Notes: generated by a model not told the origin, from the letters alone. DNA of 9,278 nt from Pseudomonadota bacterium (GCA_023432655.1 JAEYUK010000176.1:1-9278); one strand, 5' to 3'; counted from the first letter of the stretch, positions 1 to 6,719 are shown. Program-made: numbers and translations.

Positions 1-612
1 AGACAGTGGCATCCCGTGGAAATTACCGCTCTGGGAGGAAGAAGGGGTGTTAATGTCTCCATGGGCATCGGCCCAGACGACTATCGTATTTGGACGATGG
101 GAAAGGATGCCATGAATGGTTCCCAAGGCCATTCCATGATCTCCACCAATATTCAAAAGAAAACTATCTTTTAAGTTCTCTGAAGCAATACAGTTACTAA
201 TCAATTCATTGGCCATGGCATTTTTTTTCTCATTTTTGATGGAAGAAGGAAGAGGGCCATTCTTGCACAAGGAAAAATCCAGATTCCCTAAATCAATAAC
301 TTTTGAAATATCGCGGAGCCCATCAACCAGACCAAGGGAGCGTAAGACAGTCGCAGCGTCTTTAACACCTTCATGGGGCTGACCAAAGTGATAAGGTGCT
401 GCTTCCTGATAGAAAACTTCAAAACGGAGTTTTAAAACCTGTATTAACTCATTTGGACAGTCCAACGTTTTGATCACATAGTTCTGTCCGTCAATCAGAA
501 GTTGGACATGTGGTTTTATCAGACCACCCTGAAGCTTTTTTAATTGTAGGTATAATGGAAAACGTTCAACGGCGATCATTGAACTTGAATATAAAGAAGT
601 TATTACAGACAT
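1..612 (-). CDS. Arginase, N-terminal part (3' end beyond the window), with unusual N-terminal extension
   Basis: Arginase hydrolyses L-arginine to ornithine and urea at a binuclear manganese site in the cytoplasm. The 204 codons visible contain GGDHG (residues 156-160, Mn ligand H159) and DAHGDIN (182-188, Mn ligands D182, H184, D186). S195, G196, N197 and H199 follow with the spacing of the arginase substrate loop. This DIN plus SGNxHG pattern separates arginase from agmatinase and formiminoglutamase. The usual arginase start (AAPYHFGQP, aligning to GAPFSKGQP of animal arginase) lies only at residue 71. The ~70 residues before it are extra and look like the first part of a GNAT/hemolysin-type acyltransferase (YVIKTLDCP...LRFEVFYQE). 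The ATG at 612 has only a weak AGGTAG ribosome site at 618-623. The second Mn-binding Asp pair lies beyond the window edge. The gene lies 118 bases downstream of the LysR gene on the same strand. Confidence 0.88.
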   Translation of the reverse strand, partial: MSVITSLYSSSMIAVERFPLYLQLKKLQGGLIKPHVQLLIDGQNYVIKTLDCPNELIQVLKLRFEVFYQEAAPYHFGQPHEGVKDAATVLRSLGLVDGLRDISKVIDLGNLDFSLCKNGPLPSSIKNEKKNAMANELISNCIASENLKDSFLLNIGGDHGMALGTIHGILSHRPNTIVVWADAHGDINTPSSSQSGNFHGMPLS

Positions 613-730
613 ATTCTCTACCTGAATTATTACCTTTAAGTTTTCCAGATGAGAGATCTTTTAGCTTGTTAAGTTTAGATAGATGATTTGTGTGGAATTT
701 GAAAGTTTTGTTAAGGATGAGTTAAGTAAC

Positions 731-1630
731 TTAGAAGTAGGGGGAGAGCTTTTCTGATAGATACGTTACGAGAGAGCGAATCTTTTTGGGTATCTCTTTT
801 TGATGAGGTATCAGGATTTGTATAGGTAAACCCTCCGCTTTCCAGGATGGACAAACGTGAATGAGTTTTCCTTCTTCTATAAGATTTTTAACAATGAAGA
901 CCGGCAGTAAGGCGAGTCCGGTATCTTGTAAGGCCATGGAACGAAGGACGAAAAAGTTATTACTACCAAAACGTGGATTCATTTTTAAGGACCTCGTTTC
1001 TCTTCCATTAGTCATGCGGACTTTAAAAGACTTTAGATCTTTTGACTCAAAAGCAAGAAATGGAATATGAGACAAATCCTCAAGCCGCTTTGGTTGGAAC
1101 TTTCTATAGATATCCGGACTCATGACCAAAACTCTTTCCACTTTACCAATTTTTTTTTGGATCATGGTGCTGTCCTTCACACGACCGACTCTGATTGAAA
1201 TGTCGATTGATTCTTTAACCAGATCGATGATTGTGTTACTGGCATGAAGGCCAATATCGACTCTAGGATGGAGTTCTATGAAGTCGTGACAAATTTTTCC
1301 CAATAGTTCTGTCGCAATATCTTCGGGGGCAGTAATCCTGATGAGTTGGGACATCTCCTCACTTTCGGATGAAACTAAATCCAATGAACTTTTAAGCTCG
1401 GTCATTAAAGGAGAGATTTTTAGGAATAGCTCTCGTCCCGTCTCGGTCAGATGAAACTGTCTGGTCGTCCGATAAATGAGTTGAGTTCCCAGATCTTTTT
1501 CTAAGGCGGAAATGACTCTACTAATTCTGGATTTGGGCCACTTAAGGTTGTTTGCAGCCTTCGAGAAACTTCCTGCCATTGCCACTTCTCGAAAAATAAG
1601 AAGTTTATTCAAATCGATGTCGGCCGCCAT
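731..1630 (-). CDS. LysR-family transcriptional regulator
   Basis: A full-length LysR-type regulator of 299 residues, the normal family size. The N-terminal winged helix-turn-helix spans about residues 6-65: LNKLLIFREVAMAGSFSKAA, a recognition helix around KSRISRVISALEKDLG, then the wing LIYRTTRQFHLTETG. The remainder (about 90-295) is the substrate-binding-type effector domain, including DISIRVGRVKDS and the late GLALLPVFIVKNLIEEGKL segment. Its style is close to the CrgA/DsdC-like branch that often controls oxidoreductase or quinone-stress genes. The start has an AAGGGG-type ribosome site just upstream. The gene is divergent from the extradiol dioxygenase across a 107-base gap, the classical LysR regulator-target arrangement, so the dioxygenase (and perhaps yceI) is the likely target. 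The effector cannot be read from the sequence. The arginase lies downstream on the same strand and might be read through. Confidence 0.93.
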   Translation of the reverse strand: MAADIDLNKLLIFREVAMAGSFSKAANNLKWPKSRISRVISALEKDLGTQLIYRTTRQFHLTETGRELFLKISPLMTELKSSLDLVSSESEEMSQLIRITAPEDIATELLGKICHDFIELHPRVDIGLHASNTIIDLVKESIDISIRVGRVKDSTMIQKKIGKVERVLVMSPDIYRKFQPKRLEDLSHIPFLAFESKDLKSFKVRMTNGRETRSLKMNPRFGSNNFFVLRSMALQDTGLALLPVFIVKNLIEEGKLIHVCPSWKAEGLPIQILIPHQKEIPKKIRSLVTYLSEKLSPYF

Positions 1631-1737
1631 AGCTACCCCTTCTAAGATTGTTGCTTAAATTGGAACACTGAAACCCATATTTGTCTACTTTTGGTATCAA
1701 TCATTTAGTGCGACAATAAGGTTTTCCAGGAGCTCTA
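1631..1737. promoter_or_regulatory. Divergent LysR/dioxygenase control region
   Basis: This 107-base gap separates the two divergent start codons and should hold both promoters and the LysR binding sites. The dioxygenase ribosome site AGGAG is at 1728-1732, five bases before its ATG. A small dyad, TTG-N4-CAA at 1691-1700, is of the kind seen in LysR boxes. No convincing -35/-10 pair was found on either strand, so the promoters are inferred from layout rather than read. Confidence 0.45.
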
Positions 1738-2607
1738 ATGAACCGACGCTTATTTGTAGGGACTTTAATGGGAGGGATTATGGGTAGCTTATTATATAAA
1801 ACATTAAGAGGAGACTCCTTGGGAGGACCGGTGACTAGAATGCCAACCCTTTTTGTAGGCCATGGCTCTCCTATGAATGCTGTTGAAAAAAATAGTTACA
1901 CTGATTTCTTAAGTGGTTTTTCGGTTGAGCTACCTAAGCCCCGCGCCATCCTCTGTGTGTCTGCCCATTGGGAAACATTAGGAACTAAAGTGTTGAAGGC
2001 AAATCCACCCAAAACGATTTATGACTTTTATGGATTTCCAACCGAATTATATCAGATTAAATATCCCGCTGCAGGTGCCCCTGAAGTGGCCGATAGAATT
2101 GTTGACCTGACCCGAAGTCATCAGGTAAGGCCCGATTCCGAATGGGGACTTGATCATGGAACCTGGACGGTTTTGAAATACCTTTATCCTCAAGCAGACA
2201 TTCCAGTGCTCCAACTAAGTCTTAACCGCAACATGACCTTGGCCCAGCATTTGGATCTGGCGCGTGAACTAAAGCCCTTAAGAGATGAAGGAGTGCTGAT
2301 CCTTGGAAGTGGCAATATTACTCACAACTTAAGAAGAGTTGACTGGAGAGGTGATGGCGCTCCGATGGATTGGGCAGTGGAGTTTGATGAAATGATAAAA
2401 CAGGCCCTCACAGAGAGAAATAATACATTACTTCTGGGTCAGGAATCCAAATTGCATCCTTTGTGGTCAATGGCGCATCCTTCTTTGGAGCACTATTTGC
2501 CTCTACTTTATGCTTATGGAGCGTCGGATGAGAAAGAACAGGCGCAGTTTGTGTATGAAGGAATTCAGTTAGGTTCGTTGTCTATGAGGTCAGTACTATT
2601 TAGTTAA
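1738..2607 (+). CDS. ygiD: DODA-type (LigB-fold) extradiol ring-cleavage dioxygenase, YgiD-like, with Tat-like N-terminus
   Basis: A class III extradiol dioxygenase homologous to E. coli YgiD, which opens the catechol ring of L-DOPA (4,5-cleavage). Family signatures occur in order: MPTLFVGHGSPMN (metal ligand H42), VSAHW (H77), DHGTWTVL (conserved H140), SGNITHN (H196), PSLEHYLPLLYAYGA (H252), and the terminal GSLSMRSV. All expected metal-binding histidines are present, so the enzyme should be active. The unusual part is the N-terminus: about 33 residues precede the conserved RMPTLF. They begin MNRRLFVGTLMGG, with an RR pair before a hydrophobic stretch, as in a twin-arginine signal peptide or membrane anchor, whereas YgiD has only a short non-hydrophobic lead. 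The start is supported by AGGAG five bases upstream. The gene is divergent from the LysR gene and followed 80 bases later by yceI on the same strand. The natural substrate may be another catechol. Confidence 0.9.
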   Translation: MNRRLFVGTLMGGIMGSLLYKTLRGDSLGGPVTRMPTLFVGHGSPMNAVEKNSYTDFLSGFSVELPKPRAILCVSAHWETLGTKVLKANPPKTIYDFYGFPTELYQIKYPAAGAPEVADRIVDLTRSHQVRPDSEWGLDHGTWTVLKYLYPQADIPVLQLSLNRNMTLAQHLDLARELKPLRDEGVLILGSGNITHNLRRVDWRGDGAPMDWAVEFDEMIKQALTERNNTLLLGQESKLHPLWSMAHPSLEHYLPLLYAYGASDEKEQAQFVYEGIQLGSLSMRSVLFS

Positions 2608-2655
2608 TAGCAATCTTCTCAAGGATTCGTTATTTGTTTTGACCATGGTGCCTTT

Positions 2656-2686
2656 GATATCCTCCTCGCATTGAAAAGGAGATATC
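2656..2686 (+). promoter_or_regulatory. Hairpin sequestering the yceI ribosome binding site
   Basis: The left arm (2656-2666, GATATCCTCCT) pairs with the right arm (2677-2686, AGGAGATATC) over 10 base pairs with one bulged C and a 10-base loop. The right arm contains the Shine-Dalgarno core AGGAG of yceI, whose ATG is at 2688. No T-run follows, so it is not a terminator. The pairing is direct from the sequence; control of translation (thermosensor, coupling or protein-melted) is inference. Confidence 0.6.
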
Positions 2687-2687
2687 T

Positions 2688-3293
2688 ATGAAAGCTCTAT
2701 TTACTGCACTCTCACTAATGACTCTGGTTAGTTTCAATGGATTCGCGGCGACAGGGAAATTGGTTCCCGGAGTTTATGATATTGATCCGGTCCATACGCG
2801 CGTTTCTTTTTTGATAGACCATTTTGTGATCTCCCAAGTGGAAGGACGGTTTAATGACGTGAAAGGAACTTTTACTCTTAGTGAGAAAGTTTCTGACTGT
2901 AAGATTGATGTCACGATACCAACCGCCTCATTGGATACCGGTGTTGCTAAGCGGGATGAGCACTTGAAGAGTGCTGACTTTTTAGAAATTTCTAAGTATC
3001 CGCAAATGACATTTAAGAGTAAAAAATGCTCAGGGAAACTAGAGGACTTCAAAGTAACTGGGGATCTTACGATTAAGGGCGTAAAAAAAGAAGTCGTTCT
3101 GGATGGCAAGTATCTTGGAACGGTTGTGGACACCTGGAAAAATACGCGATCAGCTGTTCGAGCTTCGGGTAAAATTAGCCGTAAGGATTTTAATATTCTC
3201 TACGCTGACGCTATTGAGGCGGGTCCGGCCGTAGGTGATGAAGTTACCATTAACATCATTACTGAAGGAATTCATCAGTCTAAGAAAAAGTAA
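2688..3293 (+). CDS. yceI: YceI-family periplasmic lipocalin-like protein
   Basis: A secreted YceI-fold protein of 201 residues; the family forms a lipocalin-like barrel that binds isoprenoids or other amphiphiles in the periplasm. The N-terminus MKALFTALSLMTLVSFNGFA is a clear Sec signal peptide with likely cleavage near residue 20. The domain follows at about residues 28-196: YDIDPVHTRVSFLIDH, then GRFNDVKGTF, then the family hallmark KRDEHLKSADFLEISKYPQMTF (residues 88-109), GDLTIKGVKKEVVLDG, and the end strand GDEVTINIITEG. Two cysteines, C71 and C114, could form a disulfide after export. The ribosome site AAGGAG (2676-2681) is well placed but lies inside a hairpin (2656-2686). The gene follows the dioxygenase on the same strand and ends in a 13-bp hairpin terminator. 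YceI genes are often found beside oxidoreductase or quinone-handling genes under LysR control, which fits this context. The ligand is unknown. Confidence 0.93.
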   Translation: MKALFTALSLMTLVSFNGFAATGKLVPGVYDIDPVHTRVSFLIDHFVISQVEGRFNDVKGTFTLSEKVSDCKIDVTIPTASLDTGVAKRDEHLKSADFLEISKYPQMTFKSKKCSGKLEDFKVTGDLTIKGVKKEVVLDGKYLGTVVDTWKNTRSAVRASGKISRKDFNILYADAIEAGPAVGDEVTINIITEGIHQSKKK

Positions 3294-3301
3294 TAATCTG
3301 C

Positions 3302-3333
3302 AATCAGAAAAGGGCCAGGACCCTTTTCTGATT
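3302..3333. terminator. Bidirectional hairpin terminator between yceI and the transglutaminase gene
   Basis: A perfect 13-bp inverted repeat, AATCAGAAAAGGG (3302-3314) and CCCTTTTCTGATT (3321-3333), with a 6-base loop. It lies between two convergent genes, 9 bases after the yceI stop and 10 bases past the stop of the minus-strand gene. Neither strand has a clean T-run after the stem, but the stem is strong and ends in A/T-rich pairs, so it likely ends both transcripts. Confidence 0.75.
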
Positions 3334-3343
3334 AAAACCAATT

Positions 3344-4516
3344 TTATCTTCTTAACGGAGTATAAATATACTTTAGACCTGCGAGTGGAATTGGTGAGCT
3401 TTTGAAATTCTTAGACCTTCCATACATCCAAAGGAAGTCTGGGCGAGTTCCAGTAATCCATTCTCCACCAATGACATTTCCGCGATAATCAAGTTCGACG
3501 ATATATTCATAATTTTTTGAAAGAAATTTTTGGTGTGGAGTAAGGGTTACCGGAAGCTTAGAAACAAAGTTTCTATTCCCCGCGGCTTCTAGTTCTGGTG
3601 TATAGAATTTTAGTTCTTCACCATAAACCATGTTGGTTTTAACTCTTATTCTCCGCTCTATACCTTGTGAACGATGGGCCGCAGTGACAGCTTCTTCACC
3701 TTGAATGCTGCTGGTAAAGCCAGTAATGGGCTGGTTCCAAACATCACCATAGCGATCAATATCAGCGACGAATCCTTTACCTAGAAGACCTAACATGTTT
3801 GATAGCACCACATGGAAGGCACCAGCGTTCACGTCTTTGCATTTGGGCGAATTGGCGTCCTGTTCTGAAGGAGGATTTGGGTTTCTGTCTCTTTCGTCTC
3901 CTTCACCTTCAACTTTACCTGAGACACTACAACGGGCCCCTACGAAGCCGAATATTTCGCCTTTAAAGTTGTAGGATTCATGCATCGCCAGGAGTGCCTT
4001 AACATCTGAAGAACCGAAGGGAACTTTAATTCCGTCCCGGTTAGTTACGACCACAGGTTGTGGTTCTGGATAATGAGTGGCCGCCTGGGCCCATCCATGG
4101 CAAAGGCCTTCCCACCATAAGTCCCGAGGGCTATAAAGAGAGAATGATTTGCGAGTTAATGTATAATTGTAGTCATTGTTAGCAATGTCATAAAGTTCAG
4201 CTGGTGAGAGTTTGGAGAGTTCATCTGAACTCATCTTTTGAAGTTCTGCTTTTGAATGAAGCCGGTATTTGAAAGGTTGCGGATCAGGATGATTCCATCG
4301 GTATGATATGCCTCCCTTATTTGAAGGCCAGTAACTCTCTGACCAGCCTAAACGATCATCGGAAAGATTTCCTGAAGTGGGGAGCTCTCCAAAGTTCAGG
4401 ATCAAATTCATTCCAGCAATTCTCTTAAAATTATTGGGATGGTTTGTTCCGTCGTAGACTTCTGCAAAAGTAGGGGGGATAGACGATAAGAGAAGACCTA
4501 GGACAATAAACTTCAT
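3344..4516 (-). CDS. Secreted transglutaminase-like protein (Phytophthora GP42 elicitor type)
   Basis: A 390-residue exported protein. Residues 1-18 (MKFIVLGLLLSSIPPTFA) form a Sec signal peptide. The core resembles the transglutaminase-elicitor family (Pfam TGase_elicitor), known from oomycete cell-wall transglutaminases and scattered bacteria. A papain-like Cys-His-Asp site can be read: WWEGLCHGWAQAA (Cys139), GAFHVVLSNMLG (His235) and ADIDRYGDVWNQP (Asp252 or Asp254). Such enzymes cross-link glutamine and lysine side chains. Here the substrate would be outside the cytoplasm (cell wall, matrix or prey/host protein), which is inference. C196 and C226 flank an acidic, low-complexity, Pro/Asn-rich insert (about residues 201-222) and may form a disulfide. 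The start is set by AAGGAGA at 4521-4527, and a good promoter lies at 4549-4577. Terminators on both sides mark it as a single-gene unit. The family call is from motif memory, without an alignment. Confidence 0.68.
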   Translation of the reverse strand: MKFIVLGLLLSSIPPTFAEVYDGTNHPNNFKRIAGMNLILNFGELPTSGNLSDDRLGWSESYWPSNKGGISYRWNHPDPQPFKYRLHSKAELQKMSSDELSKLSPAELYDIANNDYNYTLTRKSFSLYSPRDLWWEGLCHGWAQAATHYPEPQPVVVTNRDGIKVPFGSSDVKALLAMHESYNFKGEIFGFVGARCSVSGKVEGEGDERDRNPNPPSEQDANSPKCKDVNAGAFHVVLSNMLGLLGKGFVADIDRYGDVWNQPITGFTSSIQGEEAVTAAHRSQGIERRIRVKTNMVYGEELKFYTPELEAAGNRNFVSKLPVTLTPHQKFLSKNYEYIVELDYRGNVIGGEWITGTRPDFLWMYGRSKNFKSSPIPLAGLKYIYTPLRR

Positions 4517-4548
4517 AATTTCTCCTTATGTGAAGTTAAGTAATGAAG

Positions 4549-4577
4549 TTTATAGCTGAGTAGTATTTTTTGCTCAA
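4549..4577 (-). promoter_or_regulatory. Sigma70-type promoter of the transglutaminase-like gene
   Basis: Read on the minus strand, TTGAGC (complement of 4572-4577) is separated by exactly 17 bases from TATAAA (complement of 4549-4554), giving 4/6 and 5/6 matches to the housekeeping consensus. Transcription would start near 4542, leaving a leader of about 25 bases that contains the AAGGAGA ribosome site. Confidence 0.65.
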
Positions 4578-4625
4578 TCGACCAGAGTGAAAATTTGCAA
4601 GAAACGATTAAGTGTTGGCTTTAAA

Positions 4626-4651
4626 AAGAGAAGGCCCAAGGGCCTTCTCTT
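4626..4651 (-). terminator. Intrinsic terminator of the minus-strand EF-hand lipoprotein gene
   Basis: A 12-bp inverted repeat, AAGAGAAGGCCC (4626-4637) and GGGCCTTCTCTT (4640-4651). On the minus strand it is followed by a run of Ts (TTTTT through 4623). The gene's stop codon (4650-4652) overlaps the base of the stem, so termination is placed immediately after translation ends. Confidence 0.88.
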
Positions 4652-5423
4652 ATTCACCCGCAGGCGTTAATTCTACTGGATGACTTTTAACTTTCCATAA
4701 CACACCACAAGCAATGGGAAGTGTCTTATAAGGTGATTCACTGCCCGTAGTGGCAACAGTGGATGGTAATTCTCTTTTCGTATTTGTTCCTTGAATCAAT
4801 ACGACTCTTCCGGGAAAAGTGAGTCCCTCTTCTTCATCGAGTTTGATAATATTGTCTTCTGGGTTTTGATCCACTGCTTTTAGATCGCTGAACATCCGAG
4901 CAAAACTCGCGGTACGGTGATAGAAATATTTTCCCGTAACCTCGTCTCCTTGGGGGAATTGATTCATTCCCTGTTCTTGCGAATCGAGATTGTCATCGAG
5001 AGGAATAGTCACTTGTCCGATAGCAATCAATGCTTCTTTGATATCGATGTAAGCATCTTTATTTAAATCATCCTGAATGGTGGGGCATCTTCTCCCGGTG
5101 TAGATGGCCTGCCGATGTTCAACCGCTCCTTTAGGACCGTATTTTAATCTGACATAGGCATTAAAGGTGTCTTCATTTCGTTCCACTCCAGCCATTCCTA
5201 CTTTCATAAAATGGAGATTAACATTCATGGGCATTAAATCCGCAGCGTAAAAACCCTCGATGTTTGAACCATCAGCAGCAATCACTTCATTTTGTGTACT
5301 TTCAGCTCCTGCTGGTTGCTCACCGGCCTCAAACAATGGGGTTTTAGATTTAACACTCTCGCCACAGGAGGTGAGGAATAATAATGTTCCTAAGGTCAAA
5401 GTCGATTGAATTATTTTTTTCAT
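4650..5423 (-). CDS. EF-hand lipoprotein, CHRD/SOD-like core (paralogue of the divergent gene)
   Basis: A 257-residue lipoprotein of unknown function. The signal sequence ends in the lipobox LTSC with lipidated C20. A flexible Glu/Ala/Ser-rich tether (about 21-55) precedes the folded part. Residues 119-130 form a canonical EF-hand calcium loop: D119, N121, D123, Y125, D127 and E130, exactly at positions 1, 3, 5, 7, 9 and 12. The core shares PLDDNLDSQ, FPGRVVLIQG and TLPIACGVL with the divergent gene at 5589. The closing GRVVLxxG...LPIACGV resembles the end of CHRD/Cu-Zn-SOD-like proteins (GRxLVVH...ACGVI). C113 and C239 match the usual disulfide pair, but the metal-binding histidines appear lost: Q105-A106-I107-Y108 replaces the typical QHIH, and Q211 stands where SOD has the catalytic His. 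A structural calcium-binding envelope protein is more likely than an enzyme. Ribosome site GGGAG lies just upstream, and the gene ends in an intrinsic terminator. Confidence 0.8.
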   Translation of the reverse strand: MKKIIQSTLTLGTLLFLTSCGESVKSKTPLFEAGEQPAGAESTQNEVIAADGSNIEGFYAADLMPMNVNLHFMKVGMAGVERNEDTFNAYVRLKYGPKGAVEHRQAIYTGRRCPTIQDDLNKDAYIDIKEALIAIGQVTIPLDDNLDSQEQGMNQFPQGDEVTGKYFYHRTASFARMFSDLKAVDQNPEDNIIKLDEEEGLTFPGRVVLIQGTNTKRELPSTVATTGSESPYKTLPIACGVLWKVKSHPVELTPAGE

Positions 5424-5588
5424 TTCTCCCTCTTCGTTAAGTGGAATTTTAAAAACGTTTCATCTTGTTAGGAGAATCTTTTTTTGTCCACTAAAGGAGC
5501 TTCTTAAGAATGATTAAGGGAGCAGTCCGCAGATTATGGCATTAGCTTTGCGAGGGTAAAAAGAAGTCTTTCTTACAGGAGGTTTGTA
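5424..5588. promoter_or_regulatory. Divergent control region of the lipoprotein paralogue pair
   Basis: A 165-base gap holding both ribosome sites: GGGAG for the minus-strand gene just above 5423, and AGGAGG at 5577-5582 for the plus-strand gene. A possible plus promoter is TTGTCC (5484-5489), 16 bases, AAGAAT (5506-5511), with 4/6 matches in each box. The minus side has a TAAAAT box but no good -35. Sharing one region suggests the two homologues may be co-regulated, but no operator was recognised. Confidence 0.4.
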
Positions 5589-6701
5589 ATGACTATATTA
5601 AACTCTCGGAAGATAAGTTCTCTTCTGATGCTTCTGCTTCTATTAAATTTCTTTGCCGCTTGCGGCAGCGATGATGATGATGATGGAGGTGGTAATCCAG
5701 CTAATCCTCCTCAAACCGAAGAGCAAGAACCCGATCAAGGAACTTATAATTTTCGCCTGCTCCCGATTAATGCCAATGTCTCGGGCGAATCGGAAATTGA
5801 TGGTGTGATTAATATTGATGCCGATCAGGTTCAGATAAAATTAGAAGCCGATGATACACCCAGACTCGAGATTCATAAGCAGCACGTTTTTATCGGAGAG
5901 GCCTGTCCGACTTCGGCGAATGATACCAATGGCGATGGTTACATCGATATCAATGAATCAACTGCTGTGACTGGATTAGGGCTGATTCCATTAGATAATG
6001 ATCTTAGTTCCCAAGCGGCCGGAGGAGAGTTTCCACGAGCGGATGTAACAGGTGATTATAAATACGATGAACGTGCCTCACTGACTCAAATGCTGGCCGA
6101 TCTTCGGGCCGATGATACTGATGCTTCTGATGGTTTAGGAAAACTGGGGCCTACTGGTAGCTTGAATCTACCGGGACGTGTTGTTTTGGTTCAAGGCATT
6201 AGTAGCTTAACAGATCTACCTGATTCTGTTGGTACCACCGGGAATGATTCGCCTCAAAGTACACTACCTATTGCTTGTGGAGTAATTGCCCGTGGTCCTT
6301 CCAATGAGGAAACTCCTCCACCAGCTTGTCCGCAAACAAAATCTTTTAGCACACGTCTTTCTAACCAACTCTTAATCAGTGGTGATCGTTGCACCGGCGG
6401 AGAAACCGTCGAAGTGGATATTAACGGTGAAACTCAAGTATTTGTCTGTCGAGAAGACCAATGGCTTTTCACCGTTGATAACATTAACACGTGTAATCCG
6501 GACGGAGGATGTACAGAAGTAGGTGTGCCTAAAGTTATCGGAACCATTACTCGTGATGATTCATCATCGAATCCACCCGAGCAATGTACTTTCGAAATGA
6601 ATGCTATAAGTCCTTTGGGAGAAGCACAACGTGAAATCCTGGATGATCACGAAGTTCGCTTCCCGGCCGAAGGCGAGCCGATCGTTGTGCCTGAGAATTA
6701 A
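5589..6701 (+). CDS. EF-hand lipoprotein with CHRD/SOD-like core and Cys-rich C-terminal extension
   Basis: A 370-residue lipoprotein. The signal sequence ends in FAAC with lipidated C25, followed by a striking acidic tether (S27, five Asp, three Gly) and a Pro/Glu/Gln-rich linker to about residue 50. Residues 51-235 align along their length with the divergent lipoprotein. Shared blocks are LLPINANV, IGEACPTS, an EF-hand loop (D112, N114, D116, Y118, D120, E123), LIPLDNDLSSQ, LPGRVVLVQG and TLPIACGVI. H96 and H99 in EIHKQHVF keep part of the HxxHxH pattern typical of CHRD/SOD-like proteins, but the last His is Phe101. Residues 236-370 form an extra C-terminal part absent from the paralogue, with six cysteines (C247, C268, C287, C302, C308, C333), enough for three disulfides. 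I do not recognise that part. Ribosome site AGGAGG is six bases upstream, and a terminator follows. It is probably on the outer-membrane surface or periplasm; the function is unknown. Confidence 0.8.
   Translation: MTILNSRKISSLLMLLLLLNFFAACGSDDDDDGGGNPANPPQTEEQEPDQGTYNFRLLPINANVSGESEIDGVINIDADQVQIKLEADDTPRLEIHKQHVFIGEACPTSANDTNGDGYIDINESTAVTGLGLIPLDNDLSSQAAGGEFPRADVTGDYKYDERASLTQMLADLRADDTDASDGLGKLGPTGSLNLPGRVVLVQGISSLTDLPDSVGTTGNDSPQSTLPIACGVIARGPSNEETPPPACPQTKSFSTRLSNQLLISGDRCTGGETVEVDINGETQVFVCREDQWLFTVDNINTCNPDGGCTEVGVPKVIGTITRDDSSSNPPEQCTFEMNAISPLGEAQREILDDHEVRFPAEGEPIVVPEN
5670..5684 (+). repeat. (GAT)5 triplet repeat encoding the Asp tether
   Basis: Five perfect GAT codons directly after the lipidated cysteine region of the lipoprotein (residues 28-32). 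Slippage would change the number of aspartates without shifting the frame. Acidic residues near the lipid anchor can influence lipoprotein sorting; that is general knowledge and is not tested here. Confidence 0.85.
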
Positions 6702-6719
6702 GCAACTTTGTTAATTAGT

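Noticed and set aside
668..726. Three GTTAAG copies (668, 710, 721) at helical-turn spacing upstream of the arginase; also seen near 4535 and 5436.
   Set aside because: A six-base AT-rich word is expected several times by chance in a window this size, and no flanking conservation was visible beyond a 10-base match, which is also expected by chance.
2774..3133. Minus-strand open frame opposite yceI; similar open frames occur at 861-1070 (plus), 3150-3341 (minus) and 8114-8317 (minus).
   Set aside because: These lie antisense to well-supported genes, have no domain signatures or good starts, and have the composition of shadows.
5670..5684. (GAT)5 as a phase-variation tract.
   Set aside because: It is a triplet repeat inside a coding region, so slippage cannot shift the frame; it only changes the number of Asp residues.
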